This document shows, one piece after another, positions 1 to 8,120 of a stretch of DNA of 29,443 bases (position 1 is the stretch's first letter; every line of letters starts with the position of its first letter). A program made the translations under genes and the position numbers. This DNA comes from JBBQKF01 sp038326615 (lineage in GTDB: Bacteria; Bacillota; Clostridia; Saccharofermentanales; UBA5734), in assembly GCA_038326615.1 (NCBI GenBank), contig JBBQKF010000032.1, forward strand, positions 1 to 29,443. Direction: 5' to 3'. The notes below the pieces were generated by a model that saw nothing but the letters and a program-made list of their open reading frames with translations, ran no database searches and was not told the origin of the DNA.

Positions 1-688
1 CTGATATTTCGGAAGCAGAAAATACAGATTCGTCGAAATCTTCTGATTTCTCAATTGGGTCAAAACGATAACCAGAATATCTATTATATATTTCTTTATA
101 AACAGGACCGTGAACCCAAGCTTCACATTCATCAAGAAAAAGTAAATTATTTGTGAAGGCATAAAAGAATCCCTGAAGATAGTATAATGCCTTTTGTAAG
201 GCTAAAGGAGTTATATCCTCGCATTGATTAAGCATATATTCAATTGCTAAATTTATTTTAGAATCAGTATTAAACTCAACACCAAGAAGCTTTGAGGTTA
301 TTTTTTTACTCTTTTCATAAGTAGACACAGATTTTAAGTTCAGCTTATTTGTTTCAAGAAGTTTTAAATACTCAGTGGGATCATTATATATCCGCTCTAA
401 AGCATCTGAATACTGTTTTGTCGGCATATCACCTTCAGCATATCTAGTAAATGTTTGCTCTCCCCATCCAAGTAAAAGCGAAAGTGGTCTTTTGCCAATT
501 GCGTATTTTTGTGGTAATTCGAGAATCTTTTCTAAAGATATAATTTCGTTTTTATGACGATAAGCATCGTATAATGCTTTCAAATTTCTATCTCCAATTG
601 CTGTCACATAAATCTCAGTGCCACAATCATTGCATTTTGCAACTTCCCCAATATAATTATAAATCTCACCTTTGAGTGTTCCTGACAT
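1..688 (-). CDS. Panacea/SocA-domain (DUF4065) antitoxin, partial, start damaged
   Basis: I translated the minus strand by hand from about base 733 to base 1 and it stays open, so the 3' end lies outside the window. The N-terminal part is a zinc-ribbon/HTH module: a CNDCG cysteine pair, then an HTH region containing GKRPLSLLLGWGEQTFTRY. It is followed by a SocA/Panacea-type domain with LALQKALYYLQGFFYAF and ECEAWVHGPVYKEIYNRY. Proteins of this build are antitoxins of type II toxin-antitoxin pairs or proteolysis adaptors; the toxin partner would be off-window. The first in-frame ATG is at 688, but recognisable family sequence (AECRKDVDY) reaches back to 733, directly behind the TGA of the truncated ATPase. 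No start codon exists for that longer form, and the first cysteine of the expected CxxC is glycine here. The gene probably lost its first few codons in a deletion. Family call confident; functionality doubtful. Confidence 0.8.
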   Translation of the reverse strand, partial: MSGTLKGEIYNYIGEVAKCNDCGTEIYVTAIGDRNLKALYDAYRHKNEIISLEKILELPQKYAIGKRPLSLLLGWGEQTFTRYAEGDMPTKQYSDALERIYNDPTEYLKLLETNKLNLKSVSTYEKSKKITSKLLGVEFNTDSKINLAIEYMLNQCEDITPLALQKALYYLQGFFYAFTNNLLFLDECEAWVHGPVYKEIYNRYSGYRFDPIEKSEDFDESVFSASEIS

Positions 689-736
689 AGATTGCTCATA
701 AACTGCATAATCGACGTCTTTTCTGCACTCAGCACC

Positions 737-1228
737 TCACAAAGTGCATTCCCCTGTTGCCCATAAAAACCCTTCAAAATCCAAGAAGGAATGCAAAGCT
801 AATGACTCGACCTTCCCCACAGGAAACGAATACTTCTGACGATTAGTTGCCACACCAAGCAGACTTCCCGCTGCTACAATATGATATTCGGGTGCTTCTT
901 CGCAAAAATATTTAAGGGCATTTAATGCTCTTTCACAGGGCTGGATTTCATCAAGAATAACAAGCGTTTGTCCAGGAATAATTTCCTCATTTAAAGTTGC
1001 TTCTAAATATCTGATGATTTTTTCAGGTGCAATATTTTCACTAAAATAGGAAGAAACAGCTGTATTGGTTTCCAAATTGATATATGCAACATTTTTATAA
1101 TAGCGCGCTCCAAATTCACGTAGAATATAGGTTTTCCCAACTTGCCTTGCCCCATGCAAGATTAGTGGCATTCTAACAGTTGGCTTGTTCTTCCATTCAA
1201 TAAGTTCACTTTCGATTTTTCGCTTCAT
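737..1228 (-). pseudogene. AAA+ ATPase of the DUF4143 type, C-terminally truncated
   Basis: The 163-residue product carries the N-terminal half of the archaeal-type AAA_14/DUF4143 ATPases. It has a Walker A motif GARQVGKT (residues 26-33), a Walker B motif LVILDEIQ (about 89-96), a sensor-like AAGSLLG (about 119-125) and the family's conserved FPVGKV...FLDFEGFLWATGE block. Full-length relatives are about 400 residues. Here the protein stops four residues after that block, losing the rest of the ATPase module and the whole DUF4143 C-terminal domain. The start ATG at 1228 has a GGTGG ribosome binding site and a good promoter upstream. The reading frame runs straight into the antitoxin gene after one TGA, which suggests a deletion that removed the ATPase 3' end and the antitoxin start. 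Most likely a remnant; a short expressed fragment cannot be excluded. Confidence 0.8.
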
Positions 1229-1250
1229 AAAGCCACCTCAACTTGATTGA

Positions 1251-1279
1251 ATTGTAGCATGTTTGTATTTTTATGTCGA
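1251..1279 (-). promoter_or_regulatory. Promoter of the truncated ATPase gene
   Basis: On the minus strand TCGACA is followed after 17 bases by TACAAT, a good sigma-A pattern. It lies about 22 bases upstream of the ATPase start at 1228. Transcription would run through the ATPase remnant into the antitoxin gene. Confidence 0.6.
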
Positions 1280-1346
1280 TTTTAATCAAATTTTCGTATT
1301 TTATTGGATGTAAGCCTATTAGTATTATTGCATTCCTTAATTGAAT

Positions 1347-3881
1347 CTACCCCTTCACAAGTTTTGCCTGTGTGGTCATTAGTCTCTTTGTCCCGAAGTT
1401 TTCGAACTGGATTTCGAGGATTGCGTCGTTTGCGGCAGGCACAATGGAAACTATCTTTCCGCGGCCGAACTTCTCGTGTTTTACCATATCGCCATTGCGA
1501 ATTTCATTAGGTCTAAGGTACAATTTGCCTGATGTAGGGTCTTTCAGTTCTGGTGCAGATTTTGAAGGTTTTAGTCCACCAAAATCGAATCCTGATGTCT
1601 TGTCAGAAACACCTTTCCCTAACCCTTCTGAAGCTCCTGCTCCTCCGGTTGTTTTGTTAACAACAAATCCAGGAGATTTCGTCGATGAATAATTCGTGTT
1701 TCCAAACGATGTACCACCGCTAAGTCCACTTTCAGTTGCCTTACCGCCGATTTCTTCAACGTATTTCGTTGGGATTTCTCTAACAAAACGAGACACGGGA
1801 TTGCACTGCGTCTGTCCAAAAACCATACGGTTTCGCGCAGTTGTTATGGTAAGGCTTTTGCGCGCTCTTGTTATTGCAACGTATGCAAGTCTTCGCTCTT
1901 CCTCAATATCTTCTTCATTGCCACTTTGAATCGAACGGTTTCCTGGAAAAAGGCTCTCTTCGGCACCTGCAAGAAATATATAATCAAATTCCAGTCCCTT
2001 TGCGCTATGTATCGTCATTAACCTTACACAGTCATCACCGGTTGTTTCCTGGTCGGCATCAGAATAAAGTGCAGTATTCTCAAGGTACAAGGAAAGTTTG
2101 CCTCTCAGAGTGTCAGGTGACTCCACCGCTTCTTCAAATTCCATCTCAACTGCTTCGCCGTTTTCGAGTTTATATGTTCGCACTTCGCTTTCGAGAGCAA
2201 GTTGCTTCTCAAATTCAATAGCATCGGAAATCAATTCTTTCAAATTCTCAACACGGTCAGTCATTTCTGCCTTTTTCTCACGTTGTTCAATAATTTCCTG
2301 CACAATGCCTGATTCATTTTGAATGAATTCGAAAAAATCTGGAAAATCTATCTTATCGCCATTTACTTCGTCCCTAAAACGGCTAATCAGTTCATAAAAT
2401 TCCAAAAGCCTTGGCCACACTCTGGATAATCTAGGCTCATCCTTAGCTGTCGCGCAAACTTCCATGTATGAAACGCCACGCTCCTTAGCAACAAGATCAA
2501 TTGCCTCAATCGTAACATCGCCTATTCCTCTTCGTGGAACGTTAATTACTCTTTCAAAAGAAAAGTCGTCGCCTTTAATAATCAGTCGCAAATATGCAAG
2601 AACATCCTTTATTTCTTTGCGGTCATAGAATCTCATGCCACCATAAATCTTAAAAGGAACTCCTTGATTGCGTAGTGCTCCTTCAAAATTTCTTGAAAGC
2701 GCATTGAGTCGATACAAAATCGCAATATCCTTGTAAGCACAACACTCGGCTTTTGCAACTAACCTGTTTATTTCACTTGCAACATACCGAGCCTCATCAT
2801 TTTGGTTCTCAGCGCGCAAAAACGTAATCTTATCGCCGGCATCAGAACTCGTCCACAGTTTCTTCGCTTTTCTACCCTTGTTATGCGCTATAACGCAGTT
2901 TGCGGCATCGAGAACTGTGCTTGTAGAACGGTAATTTTGCTCAAGTTTAATCACCTGGCAGTTTTTAAAATCTTTCTCGAAGTTTAAAATATTTTGAATG
3001 TTTGCACCGCGGAAAGAATAAATCGACTGGTCATCGTCGCCTACAACGCAAAGGTTTTGGTGTTTATCAGAAAGCAAATGAATCAGCATGTACTGCGCAT
3101 GATTGGTGTCCTGATATTCATCGACTAAAATGTACTCAAATTTCTTTTGGTAAAATTCTAATAATTCCTGATTTTTTTGCAGAAGTGTAACTGCATAATA
3201 CAGTATGTCGTCAAAATCAAGCGCACTGTTTTGTTTAAGCTTTGATTGATAAAGTGCATATATCTTGGCATAATTGGCAAGTTTGTATTCTCTACCCGCA
3301 TTTATTGTATAGTCTTCTACTCCAATAAGTGCGTTTTTGGCACTGCTTATCTGTCCGTGAACAGTCCTTGGCGGATACATTTTCTCATCAAGCTTAAGTT
3401 CTTCAATACATTGTTTAACAACCTTGAGCTGGTCATCTGAGTCGAGAATGGTGAATTCTTTATCGAACCCAAGTAAATCTATTGATTTTCTCAAAACTTT
3501 AACCAGCATCGAGTGAAATGTGCCTACCCACATATTCTTGACATCCTGCCCGATAATCTCTTCGATACGATTCTTCATCTCTTTTGCAGCTTTATTTGTA
3601 AAGGTAATCGCAAGTATCCTGTATGGGCTAACACCACGAAACTTAACTAAATATGCTATTCTATGAGTAATAACACGAGTTTTGCCTGAACCTGCTCCTG
3701 CAAGAATAAGTAGTGGTCCTTTATCATGAAGAACCGCTTTTTTCTGCTCTGGATTAAGGCCTTTAAGAAGATCATTCTCGCTTAGCATTGGACTATTTCC
3801 ATTTGCCGACGAACCATTTCCATTTTGTTTGGGTTTATTTTCGTTATTTGGTATCATTTTTAGTAATTCATCTAATTCCAT
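1347..3881 (-). CDS. pcrA: ATP-dependent DNA helicase PcrA/UvrD
   Basis: This 844-residue superfamily 1A helicase unwinds DNA 3' to 5' in nucleotide-excision repair and in clearing replication and transcription blocks. Visible motifs are the Q-motif region LNPEQKKAV (about 42-50), Walker A AGAGSGKT (61-68), ITFTNKAAKEMK (motif Ia), VDEYQDTN (motif II), VVGDDDQSIYSFRGA (motif III) and QNYRS (motif IV). Near the C-terminus are MTIHSAKGLEF (motif V) and EERRLAYVAITRA (motif VI). The last residues, HEKFGRGKIVSI...AKLVKG, form the Tudor-like RNA-polymerase-binding tail typical of Gram-positive PcrA. Length is somewhat above the usual 720-780; the extra is an Asn-rich N-terminus and a Gly/Ser-rich linker of low complexity before the tail. 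The start ATG at 3881 has AGGAG a few bases upstream. No obvious hairpin terminator follows it. Confidence 0.96.
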   Translation of the reverse strand: MELDELLKMIPNNENKPKQNGNGSSANGNSPMLSENDLLKGLNPEQKKAVLHDKGPLLILAGAGSGKTRVITHRIAYLVKFRGVSPYRILAITFTNKAAKEMKNRIEEIIGQDVKNMWVGTFHSMLVKVLRKSIDLLGFDKEFTILDSDDQLKVVKQCIEELKLDEKMYPPRTVHGQISSAKNALIGVEDYTINAGREYKLANYAKIYALYQSKLKQNSALDFDDILYYAVTLLQKNQELLEFYQKKFEYILVDEYQDTNHAQYMLIHLLSDKHQNLCVVGDDDQSIYSFRGANIQNILNFEKDFKNCQVIKLEQNYRSTSTVLDAANCVIAHNKGRKAKKLWTSSDAGDKITFLRAENQNDEARYVASEINRLVAKAECCAYKDIAILYRLNALSRNFEGALRNQGVPFKIYGGMRFYDRKEIKDVLAYLRLIIKGDDFSFERVINVPRRGIGDVTIEAIDLVAKERGVSYMEVCATAKDEPRLSRVWPRLLEFYELISRFRDEVNGDKIDFPDFFEFIQNESGIVQEIIEQREKKAEMTDRVENLKELISDAIEFEKQLALESEVRTYKLENGEAVEMEFEEAVESPDTLRGKLSLYLENTALYSDADQETTGDDCVRLMTIHSAKGLEFDYIFLAGAEESLFPGNRSIQSGNEEDIEEERRLAYVAITRARKSLTITTARNRMVFGQTQCNPVSRFVREIPTKYVEEIGGKATESGLSGGTSFGNTNYSSTKSPGFVVNKTTGGAGASEGLGKGVSDKTSGFDFGGLKPSKSAPELKDPTSGKLYLRPNEIRNGDMVKHEKFGRGKIVSIVPAANDAILEIQFENFGTKRLMTTQAKLVKG

Positions 3882-4007
3882 TTTTTCTCCTGTATATTCT
3901 TTTGTATAATCGTTTGACTTTTTTTCACTTATTTTATTCTACTCTCTTTAGCTCTATTCATTTTAGCTTTCTTCACTTTAGCTCTATTTATTTTAACTCA
4001 ATTCATG

Positions 4008-4297
4008 TAAGCTCTCTTCAGTTCTATTCTCTTCAATTCTATTCTCTCTGTTTTTTCTAATTCTACTATCTTTAGCTCTCTTAATATCAGCTCTCTTATA
4101 TTCTAATCAGTCCTATTTAGTTCTCTTCAGTTCTTATTCTCTTAAATTCTATTCTCTCTGTTTTTTCTAATTCTACTCTCTTTAGCTCTCTTAATATCAG
4201 CTCTCTTATATTCTAATCAGTCCTATTTAGTTCTCTTCAGTTCTTATTCTCTTCAATTCTATTCTCTCTGTTTTTTCTAATTCTACTCTCTTTAGCT
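4008..4297. repeat. Tandem repeat, 110-bp period, about 2.4 copies, between pcrA and a glycosyltransferase
   Basis: Two almost identical 110-bp units (4031-4140 and 4141-4250, differing at about two positions) are followed by a partial third (4251-4297). The unit itself is built from shorter words such as CTCTTTAGCTCTC and AGTTCTCTTCAG, and degenerate versions of these continue upstream to about 3950. The minus strand is purine-rich. The 523-bp gap between pcrA and the glycosyltransferase holds only this repeat and a terminator; I see no gene. Confidence 0.9.
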
Positions 4298-4319
4298 TGA
4301 TGGCAAACAGTAAAGTTAC

Positions 4320-4354
4320 AAAAAGCCTCCGTATTTCAGCAATATGGGGCTTTG
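4320..4354 (-). terminator. Rho-independent terminator of the GtrB-like glycosyltransferase
   Basis: On the minus strand AAAGCCCC pairs with GGAGGCTTT (one bulged A), followed by further Ts. It sits about 50 bases past the stop codon of the gene at 4405-5367. Confidence 0.65.
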
Positions 4355-4404
4355 TAAAATTATTTCATTTGATGGTTAAGTAAGTCTTTCGTACGATTTT
4401 CAAT

Positions 4405-5367
4405 TTATTTTCGCCCGTGATTACTATCTCCAAAATCTCCAATCTCTTCACTGATAATATAAAGAGGTCTACCTTTGACTTCCTCGAAAATCCTGCCTAT
4501 ATATTCGCCGATAATACCCAGCATTATAAGTACCACACCAAAGAAAAAAAGCATTACAACCATCAATGATGCCCACCCAGGTTCCATAGCAGTTATGTTA
4601 AAAACTCTCATAAGAATAACTACGATTGCAAATATCAAACTGAACGCTGACAAAGCAATGCCAATTCCAATACTGAATTTCAACGGTTTATATGAAAATG
4701 AAGTGATTCCATCGATTGCAAGTTTCATCATCTTGCTGAAAGGGTATTTAGTCTCGCCTGCAAATCTTGGTTCACGAACAAACTCAACGGCTGTCTGTTT
4801 AAAGCCAAGCCAGCTAATAAGTCCGCGTACATACCTGTTATGTTCAGGAACACTAAGTAAAGCATCTTTGACCTTCTTGTCTATTAGTCGGAAATCTCCG
4901 ACGTCAGTGGGGATCTTAACATCGGTTAGTTTATTCAAAGTACGGTAAAAAGTTTTCGCAGTTATTTTCTTAAAAAAAGTCTCGCCTTTGCGGGAAATTC
5001 TCTTTCCGTAAACAACTTCAAATCCTTCCTTCCATTTCTTGATCATTTCGAGTATAATTTCAGGTGGGTCTTGCAAATCAGCATCAATAACGATAATCGC
5101 CTGGCCGCTTGCATAATCCATTCCTGCTGTAATCGCTGTCTGGTGACCAAAATTGCGGGAAAAATTGAGAAGTTTAAAGTTCGGATTGTTCTGGCAAATT
5201 TCTTTTGCCATCATAGCCGTCTTGTCTTTGCTACCATCATTAATCATTACGACTTCATAAGGTTCACCGGTTGAATCCATGACGGCCTTAAGCCTGTTAT
5301 AAGTTTCGGATATCACTTCTTCTTCGTTATATAAAGGTACAATAATAGAATGCATTACCTGACTCAT
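4405..5367 (-). CDS. GtrB-like polyprenyl-phosphate glycosyltransferase (GT2, membrane)
   Basis: This 320-residue protein has an N-terminal GT-A domain opening with SIIVPLYNEEEVI, then VMINDGSKDKT and the metal/nucleotide-binding DADLQDPPE. The FSRNFGHQTA and GDFRLI...VRGLISWLG blocks are typical of the GtrB/CsbB/YkcC/DPM1 branch. Two C-terminal membrane helices follow (about 225-255 and 265-295). Members transfer a sugar from a nucleotide donor to undecaprenyl phosphate on the cytoplasmic side of the membrane, for later decoration of wall or surface polymers; the sugar cannot be read from sequence. I place the start at the ATG at 5367, because GGAGG lies eight bases upstream; a TTG one codon earlier is less likely. 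The gene is divergent from hpf and has its own terminator. No flippase or GtrC-type partner is next to it. Confidence 0.92.
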   Translation of the reverse strand: MSQVMHSIIVPLYNEEEVISETYNRLKAVMDSTGEPYEVVMINDGSKDKTAMMAKEICQNNPNFKLLNFSRNFGHQTAITAGMDYASGQAIIVIDADLQDPPEIILEMIKKWKEGFEVVYGKRISRKGETFFKKITAKTFYRTLNKLTDVKIPTDVGDFRLIDKKVKDALLSVPEHNRYVRGLISWLGFKQTAVEFVREPRFAGETKYPFSKMMKLAIDGITSFSYKPLKFSIGIGIALSAFSLIFAIVVILMRVFNITAMEPGWASLMVVMLFFFGVVLIMLGIIGEYIGRIFEEVKGRPLYIISEEIGDFGDSNHGRK

Positions 5368-5424
5368 CAAACAGTCCTCCGAAAGTTAATTTTGTGTAGT
5401 TAATCTTCTACGCACAACATGATA

Positions 5425-5430
5425 ATTATA
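5425..5430 (-). promoter_or_regulatory. Candidate -10 box for the GtrB-like glycosyltransferase
   Basis: TATAAT on the minus strand, 57 bases upstream of the start at 5367. No convincing -35 box is visible, so this is tentative. Confidence 0.35.
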
Positions 5431-5462
5431 CCACTTTTAAAATTTAAAAACAGTCTTTTATG

Positions 5463-5493
5463 TTACGATTCATTCTGAGTTTTACAGTATAAT
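5463..5493 (+). promoter_or_regulatory. Candidate promoter of hpf
   Basis: TATAAT at 5488-5493 with TTACGA 19 bases upstream, some 73 bases before the hpf start. The spacing is long, so an alternative sigma factor or a weak -35 is possible. Confidence 0.4.
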
Positions 5494-5565
5494 GTAGTAA
5501 AGAAGACAAATTCTTCTTTAAATGCAACTAGAGAATCAAAATATGAATCAGGAAGGGTGAAGCTT

Positions 5566-6096
5566 ATGAAAATCACAAGTAGCGGAAAAGGTATCAAAAT
5601 CGGTGCGGCTCTCCAGGAAAGAATTGACGAGAAAATGGGTAGATTTGGGAAGTATTTTGGGGACGAAGCCACCGCAACCGTTAAAGTGAGACCCGAAAAA
5701 GACAAGATTCGCATGGAAATCACTTTTCATGTGCAGAATCATTTTTACAGAGGAGAAACAACCGCCGATGATGCGGTAACTGCGTTGGATTTGGCAGTAG
5801 AAGTAATGGAAGGACAGATCCGCAAACACAAGACTAAAATCGAGAAGAAAGTACGCGATAATGCTTACATGAAGGAGTTTCTCAAAGATCAGATAGTTCA
5901 AGACGAACAAAACGATAGTAAGATTATTAAACGAAAGAAATTTGATTTGATTCCAATGGATGCTGAAGAAGCAACATTACAAATGGAGATGTTAGGACAT
6001 TCGTTTTTACTGTTTTTAAATATGGATAACGATAAAGTAAATCTAGTATATAAGCGCAAGGATGGAGAATACGGATTGATTGAGCCCGAATATTGA
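5566..6096 (+). CDS. hpf: Ribosome hibernation-promoting factor, long form
   Basis: This 176-residue protein is the long HPF type found in Firmicutes. It binds the 30S decoding region and dimerises ribosomes into inactive 100S particles in stationary phase. The N-terminal S30AE/YfiA domain (MKITSSGKGIKIGAALQERI to about residue 100) is followed by a linker and the C-terminal dimerisation domain with VKRKKFDL-like (IIKRKKFDLIPMDAEEA) and LGHSFLLFLNMD...VNLVYKRKDGEYGLIEP. I start at the ATG at 5566 because AGGAAGG lies nine bases upstream; a GTG three codons earlier overlaps that site. It is a single gene divergent from the glycosyltransferase, and no terminator hairpin directly follows the stop. 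Confidence 0.95.
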   Translation: MKITSSGKGIKIGAALQERIDEKMGRFGKYFGDEATATVKVRPEKDKIRMEITFHVQNHFYRGETTADDAVTALDLAVEVMEGQIRKHKTKIEKKVRDNAYMKEFLKDQIVQDEQNDSKIIKRKKFDLIPMDAEEATLQMEMLGHSFLLFLNMDNDKVNLVYKRKDGEYGLIEPEY

Positions 6097-6172
6097 TAAA
6101 GAAATTATGATTTAAAATGAACCTTGAAAACACGTCTGAAATGCAAATACTCTCATATTAGTGAGATCAACC

Positions 6173-6219
6173 GACTTAAGTTTAGCGGATCCCAATTGAC
6201 GGATCATCGCAAATAAGTC
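6173..6219. other. Long bulged hairpin in the intergenic stretch after hpf
   Basis: Within the 770-bp gap 6097-6866, the arms GACTTA...TTT.GCG.GATCC and GGATC.CGC.AAA.TAAGTC pair over 17 base pairs. There are short bulges, and the loop contains the palindrome CAATTG. No T-run follows on either strand, so it does not look like an ordinary terminator. It begins 77 bases after the hpf stop and could be a 3' UTR element, a small RNA or a protein site. No gene is recognisable in the rest of the gap; 6480-6570 holds short A-rich word repeats (TTAGAAATA). Confidence 0.5.
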
Positions 6220-6746
6220 AATCCCTTATAGATAAGATCAAAATCAGATGAGTTATGCACAACAAGACACAATATGGAAAATACTATTTATCATCATTTT
6301 TGTCGATTCTAAAGTCCACAAATAAATATACAGGCTAAGACCTGAAAGTCAACGTAATATCTTATTAATCCTTAAACCTAAGTCTATCTATTTAATATAC
6401 CTGATGTGGTATATGCAATTGAATTTAATCTTATCTTTGGTTACGTGACTTTACAGGCAAATATAGATATACCTTAAATATTCTATGAAAATCCTGAAAA
6501 GAGTTCATAGAAAGACACAGGAAATAGTTTTAGAAATAAATTTAGAAATAGTTATAGAAAATTTATACCGCCTTAATGTAAGGTAAAATAAAAAAATTCA
6601 TCTTGCTTAAAAACAAGGTTGAAGAAAGGAATTACAAACAAGTTTGATTACCGAATCTGAACCAGGACAGTCAAAATCGATAAATAATTGTGATAAGATA
6701 ATATTTTCCAAGGGCAAATTAGATCATATCCGATAGTCCTTGTGCG

Positions 6747-6777
6747 AAGGCCGGTTTCCAATGGAGAAACCGGCCTT
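6747..6777. terminator. Perfect GC-rich 12-bp hairpin, possible bidirectional terminator
   Basis: AAGGCCGGTTTC (6747-6758) pairs without mismatch with GAAACCGGCCTT (6766-6777) around a seven-base loop. It lies about 90 bases past the stop of the minus-strand glycosyltransferase at 6867 and between two converging transcription units. T-runs are short (TTT on the plus strand, none on the minus), so termination is inferred from position and stem strength. Confidence 0.55.
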
Positions 6778-6866
6778 TGGTATTTACCTAATTAATATAT
6801 TTATATCTAGCTATTGTTTTTGCAATACATATTAATCAAATACAATGTCTGAACTTTATTATAGTT

Positions 6867-7889
6867 TTAGTTATATTTAAAAATTTTGCGGCCGACTTTA
6901 TAACCACTTCGGATTATAAATCTGCCGGCCTTTCCATTGAGTTGGGTTGCTGCATATAATGGATTAATCCGGATTTTGCGATACATTGCTTTGTCATATG
7001 CTTTAAGGAACTTCCACAGTTCTTCTTTTTTTGCATTATTTTCTTCTTTTTTCGATAATGTCAGGAAAGTGTTAACTATTGTTAGAATTATTGAAAGATA
7101 GCTGTACATATATTTGCGAAGTTTTGGGTCTTCAATCGTCTCAAGATGATGACTTGTAATCATTAATTTGGCAACTCTGATATATTGATCAATTCTGTTA
7201 ATCATACTTGTATGACTTACGGACTGATCTATTCTTCCTATATAATAACGATAAAGATCAATATCCATATAGAACATTGTTTTGAAGTAAGGAAGTGGCA
7301 AGTATACAAGAACGTTGTCAACATAGAAAGTGTGCTCGGGAAGGACGACTTTGCTTTCGCGTAAAATCGATGTTTTATGAACGGTAGAATGCATAAGTAT
7401 AAATTGCACAAGGTCAAATTTCTTCGTATCGGCCCATGTAAATGTTTTATTTGTGGGTAGTGCACCTCTGTAATTAACAGTGTTGTGTGTTCCATCTTCA
7501 ACATGCTCATAGACATAATTTACAATATATAAATCAACATCGTTATTCTTCGCTTTCTGTGCCTTAATGTTAGTAAGCAATTTATGAAGTGCATTAACAT
7601 CAAGCCAGTCATCTGCGTCAACTACGTAAAAATATTCGCCTGTTGCAATCTTAAGTCCTGTATTAATGGTTGATCCATGACCACCATTTTCTTTATTTAC
7701 AAGGTTAACAATTCCTGGAAATTTGTCTACATATTCCTGAGTAATATCGGCTGTCTTATCCTTTGACCCGTCATTAACTACTATTATTTCGACGTCTTTT
7801 CCTCCTTTAACAAGGGTGTCCAGACATCTTCTGATGTAATTTTCCACATTGTATGAAGGCACGACAAGGGTTAAAAGTTTTTGAGACAT
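6867..7889 (-). CDS. Glycosyltransferase family 2, soluble GT-A type
   Basis: This 340-residue protein begins with LTLVVPSYNVENYIRRCLDTL. It carries IIVVNDGSKDKT (nucleotide-sugar binding), NGGHGSTINTGL and the metal-binding VVDADDWLD, all standard for family 2 glycosyltransferases. The C-terminal half (FYVDNVLVYLPLPYFKTMFY..DLYRYYIGRIDQSVS) resembles transferases that build surface or capsular glycans; no membrane helix is apparent. Donor and acceptor cannot be assigned. The ATG at 7889 has GGAGGA seven to eight bases upstream. The gene stands alone, with a repeat tract upstream and a GC-rich hairpin downstream. Confidence 0.9.
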   Translation of the reverse strand: MSQKLLTLVVPSYNVENYIRRCLDTLVKGGKDVEIIVVNDGSKDKTADITQEYVDKFPGIVNLVNKENGGHGSTINTGLKIATGEYFYVVDADDWLDVNALHKLLTNIKAQKAKNNDVDLYIVNYVYEHVEDGTHNTVNYRGALPTNKTFTWADTKKFDLVQFILMHSTVHKTSILRESKVVLPEHTFYVDNVLVYLPLPYFKTMFYMDIDLYRYYIGRIDQSVSHTSMINRIDQYIRVAKLMITSHHLETIEDPKLRKYMYSYLSIILTIVNTFLTLSKKEENNAKKEELWKFLKAYDKAMYRKIRINPLYAATQLNGKAGRFIIRSGYKVGRKIFKYN

Positions 7890-7980
7890 AAAATTCCTCC
7901 AGCATTTTTGTAATTTTTTTTACGTTCTATATTGTACACCATACAATTGTTTTTGTATATTGCGACAGCATGAATTTTTC

Positions 7981-8098
7981 ATTGTTAATCATTGTTAATC
8001 ATTGTTTAATCATTGTTTAATCATAATCATTGTTTAATCATTGTTAATAATTGTTAATAATAGTTTATAATAGTTTATAATAGTTAATTACTGTTTAT
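7981..8098. repeat. AT-rich degenerate tandem repeat (10-11 bp period)
   Basis: Units of ATTGTTAATC, ATTGTTTAATC, ATTGTTAATA and ATAGTTTATA follow one another for about 118 bp. Each variant occurs as adjacent duplicates, a sign of slippage. The tract fills most of the gap between the MATE gene end and the region upstream of the glycosyltransferase at 6867-7889. Confidence 0.85.
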
Positions 8099-8120
8099 TT
8101 TTGTTTTTTTATTATTTGAA

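Noticed and set aside
375..557. 60-residue plus-strand open frame
   Set aside because: It is antisense to the continuous antitoxin frame on the minus strand.
4475..4948. 157-residue plus-strand open frame
   Set aside because: Antisense shadow of the GtrB-like glycosyltransferase, whose motifs are complete.
6097..6866. tRNA or known small RNA in the gene-poor gap
   Set aside because: No T-loop (GGTTCGAATCC-like) or other familiar RNA core is visible; only the two hairpins listed stand out.
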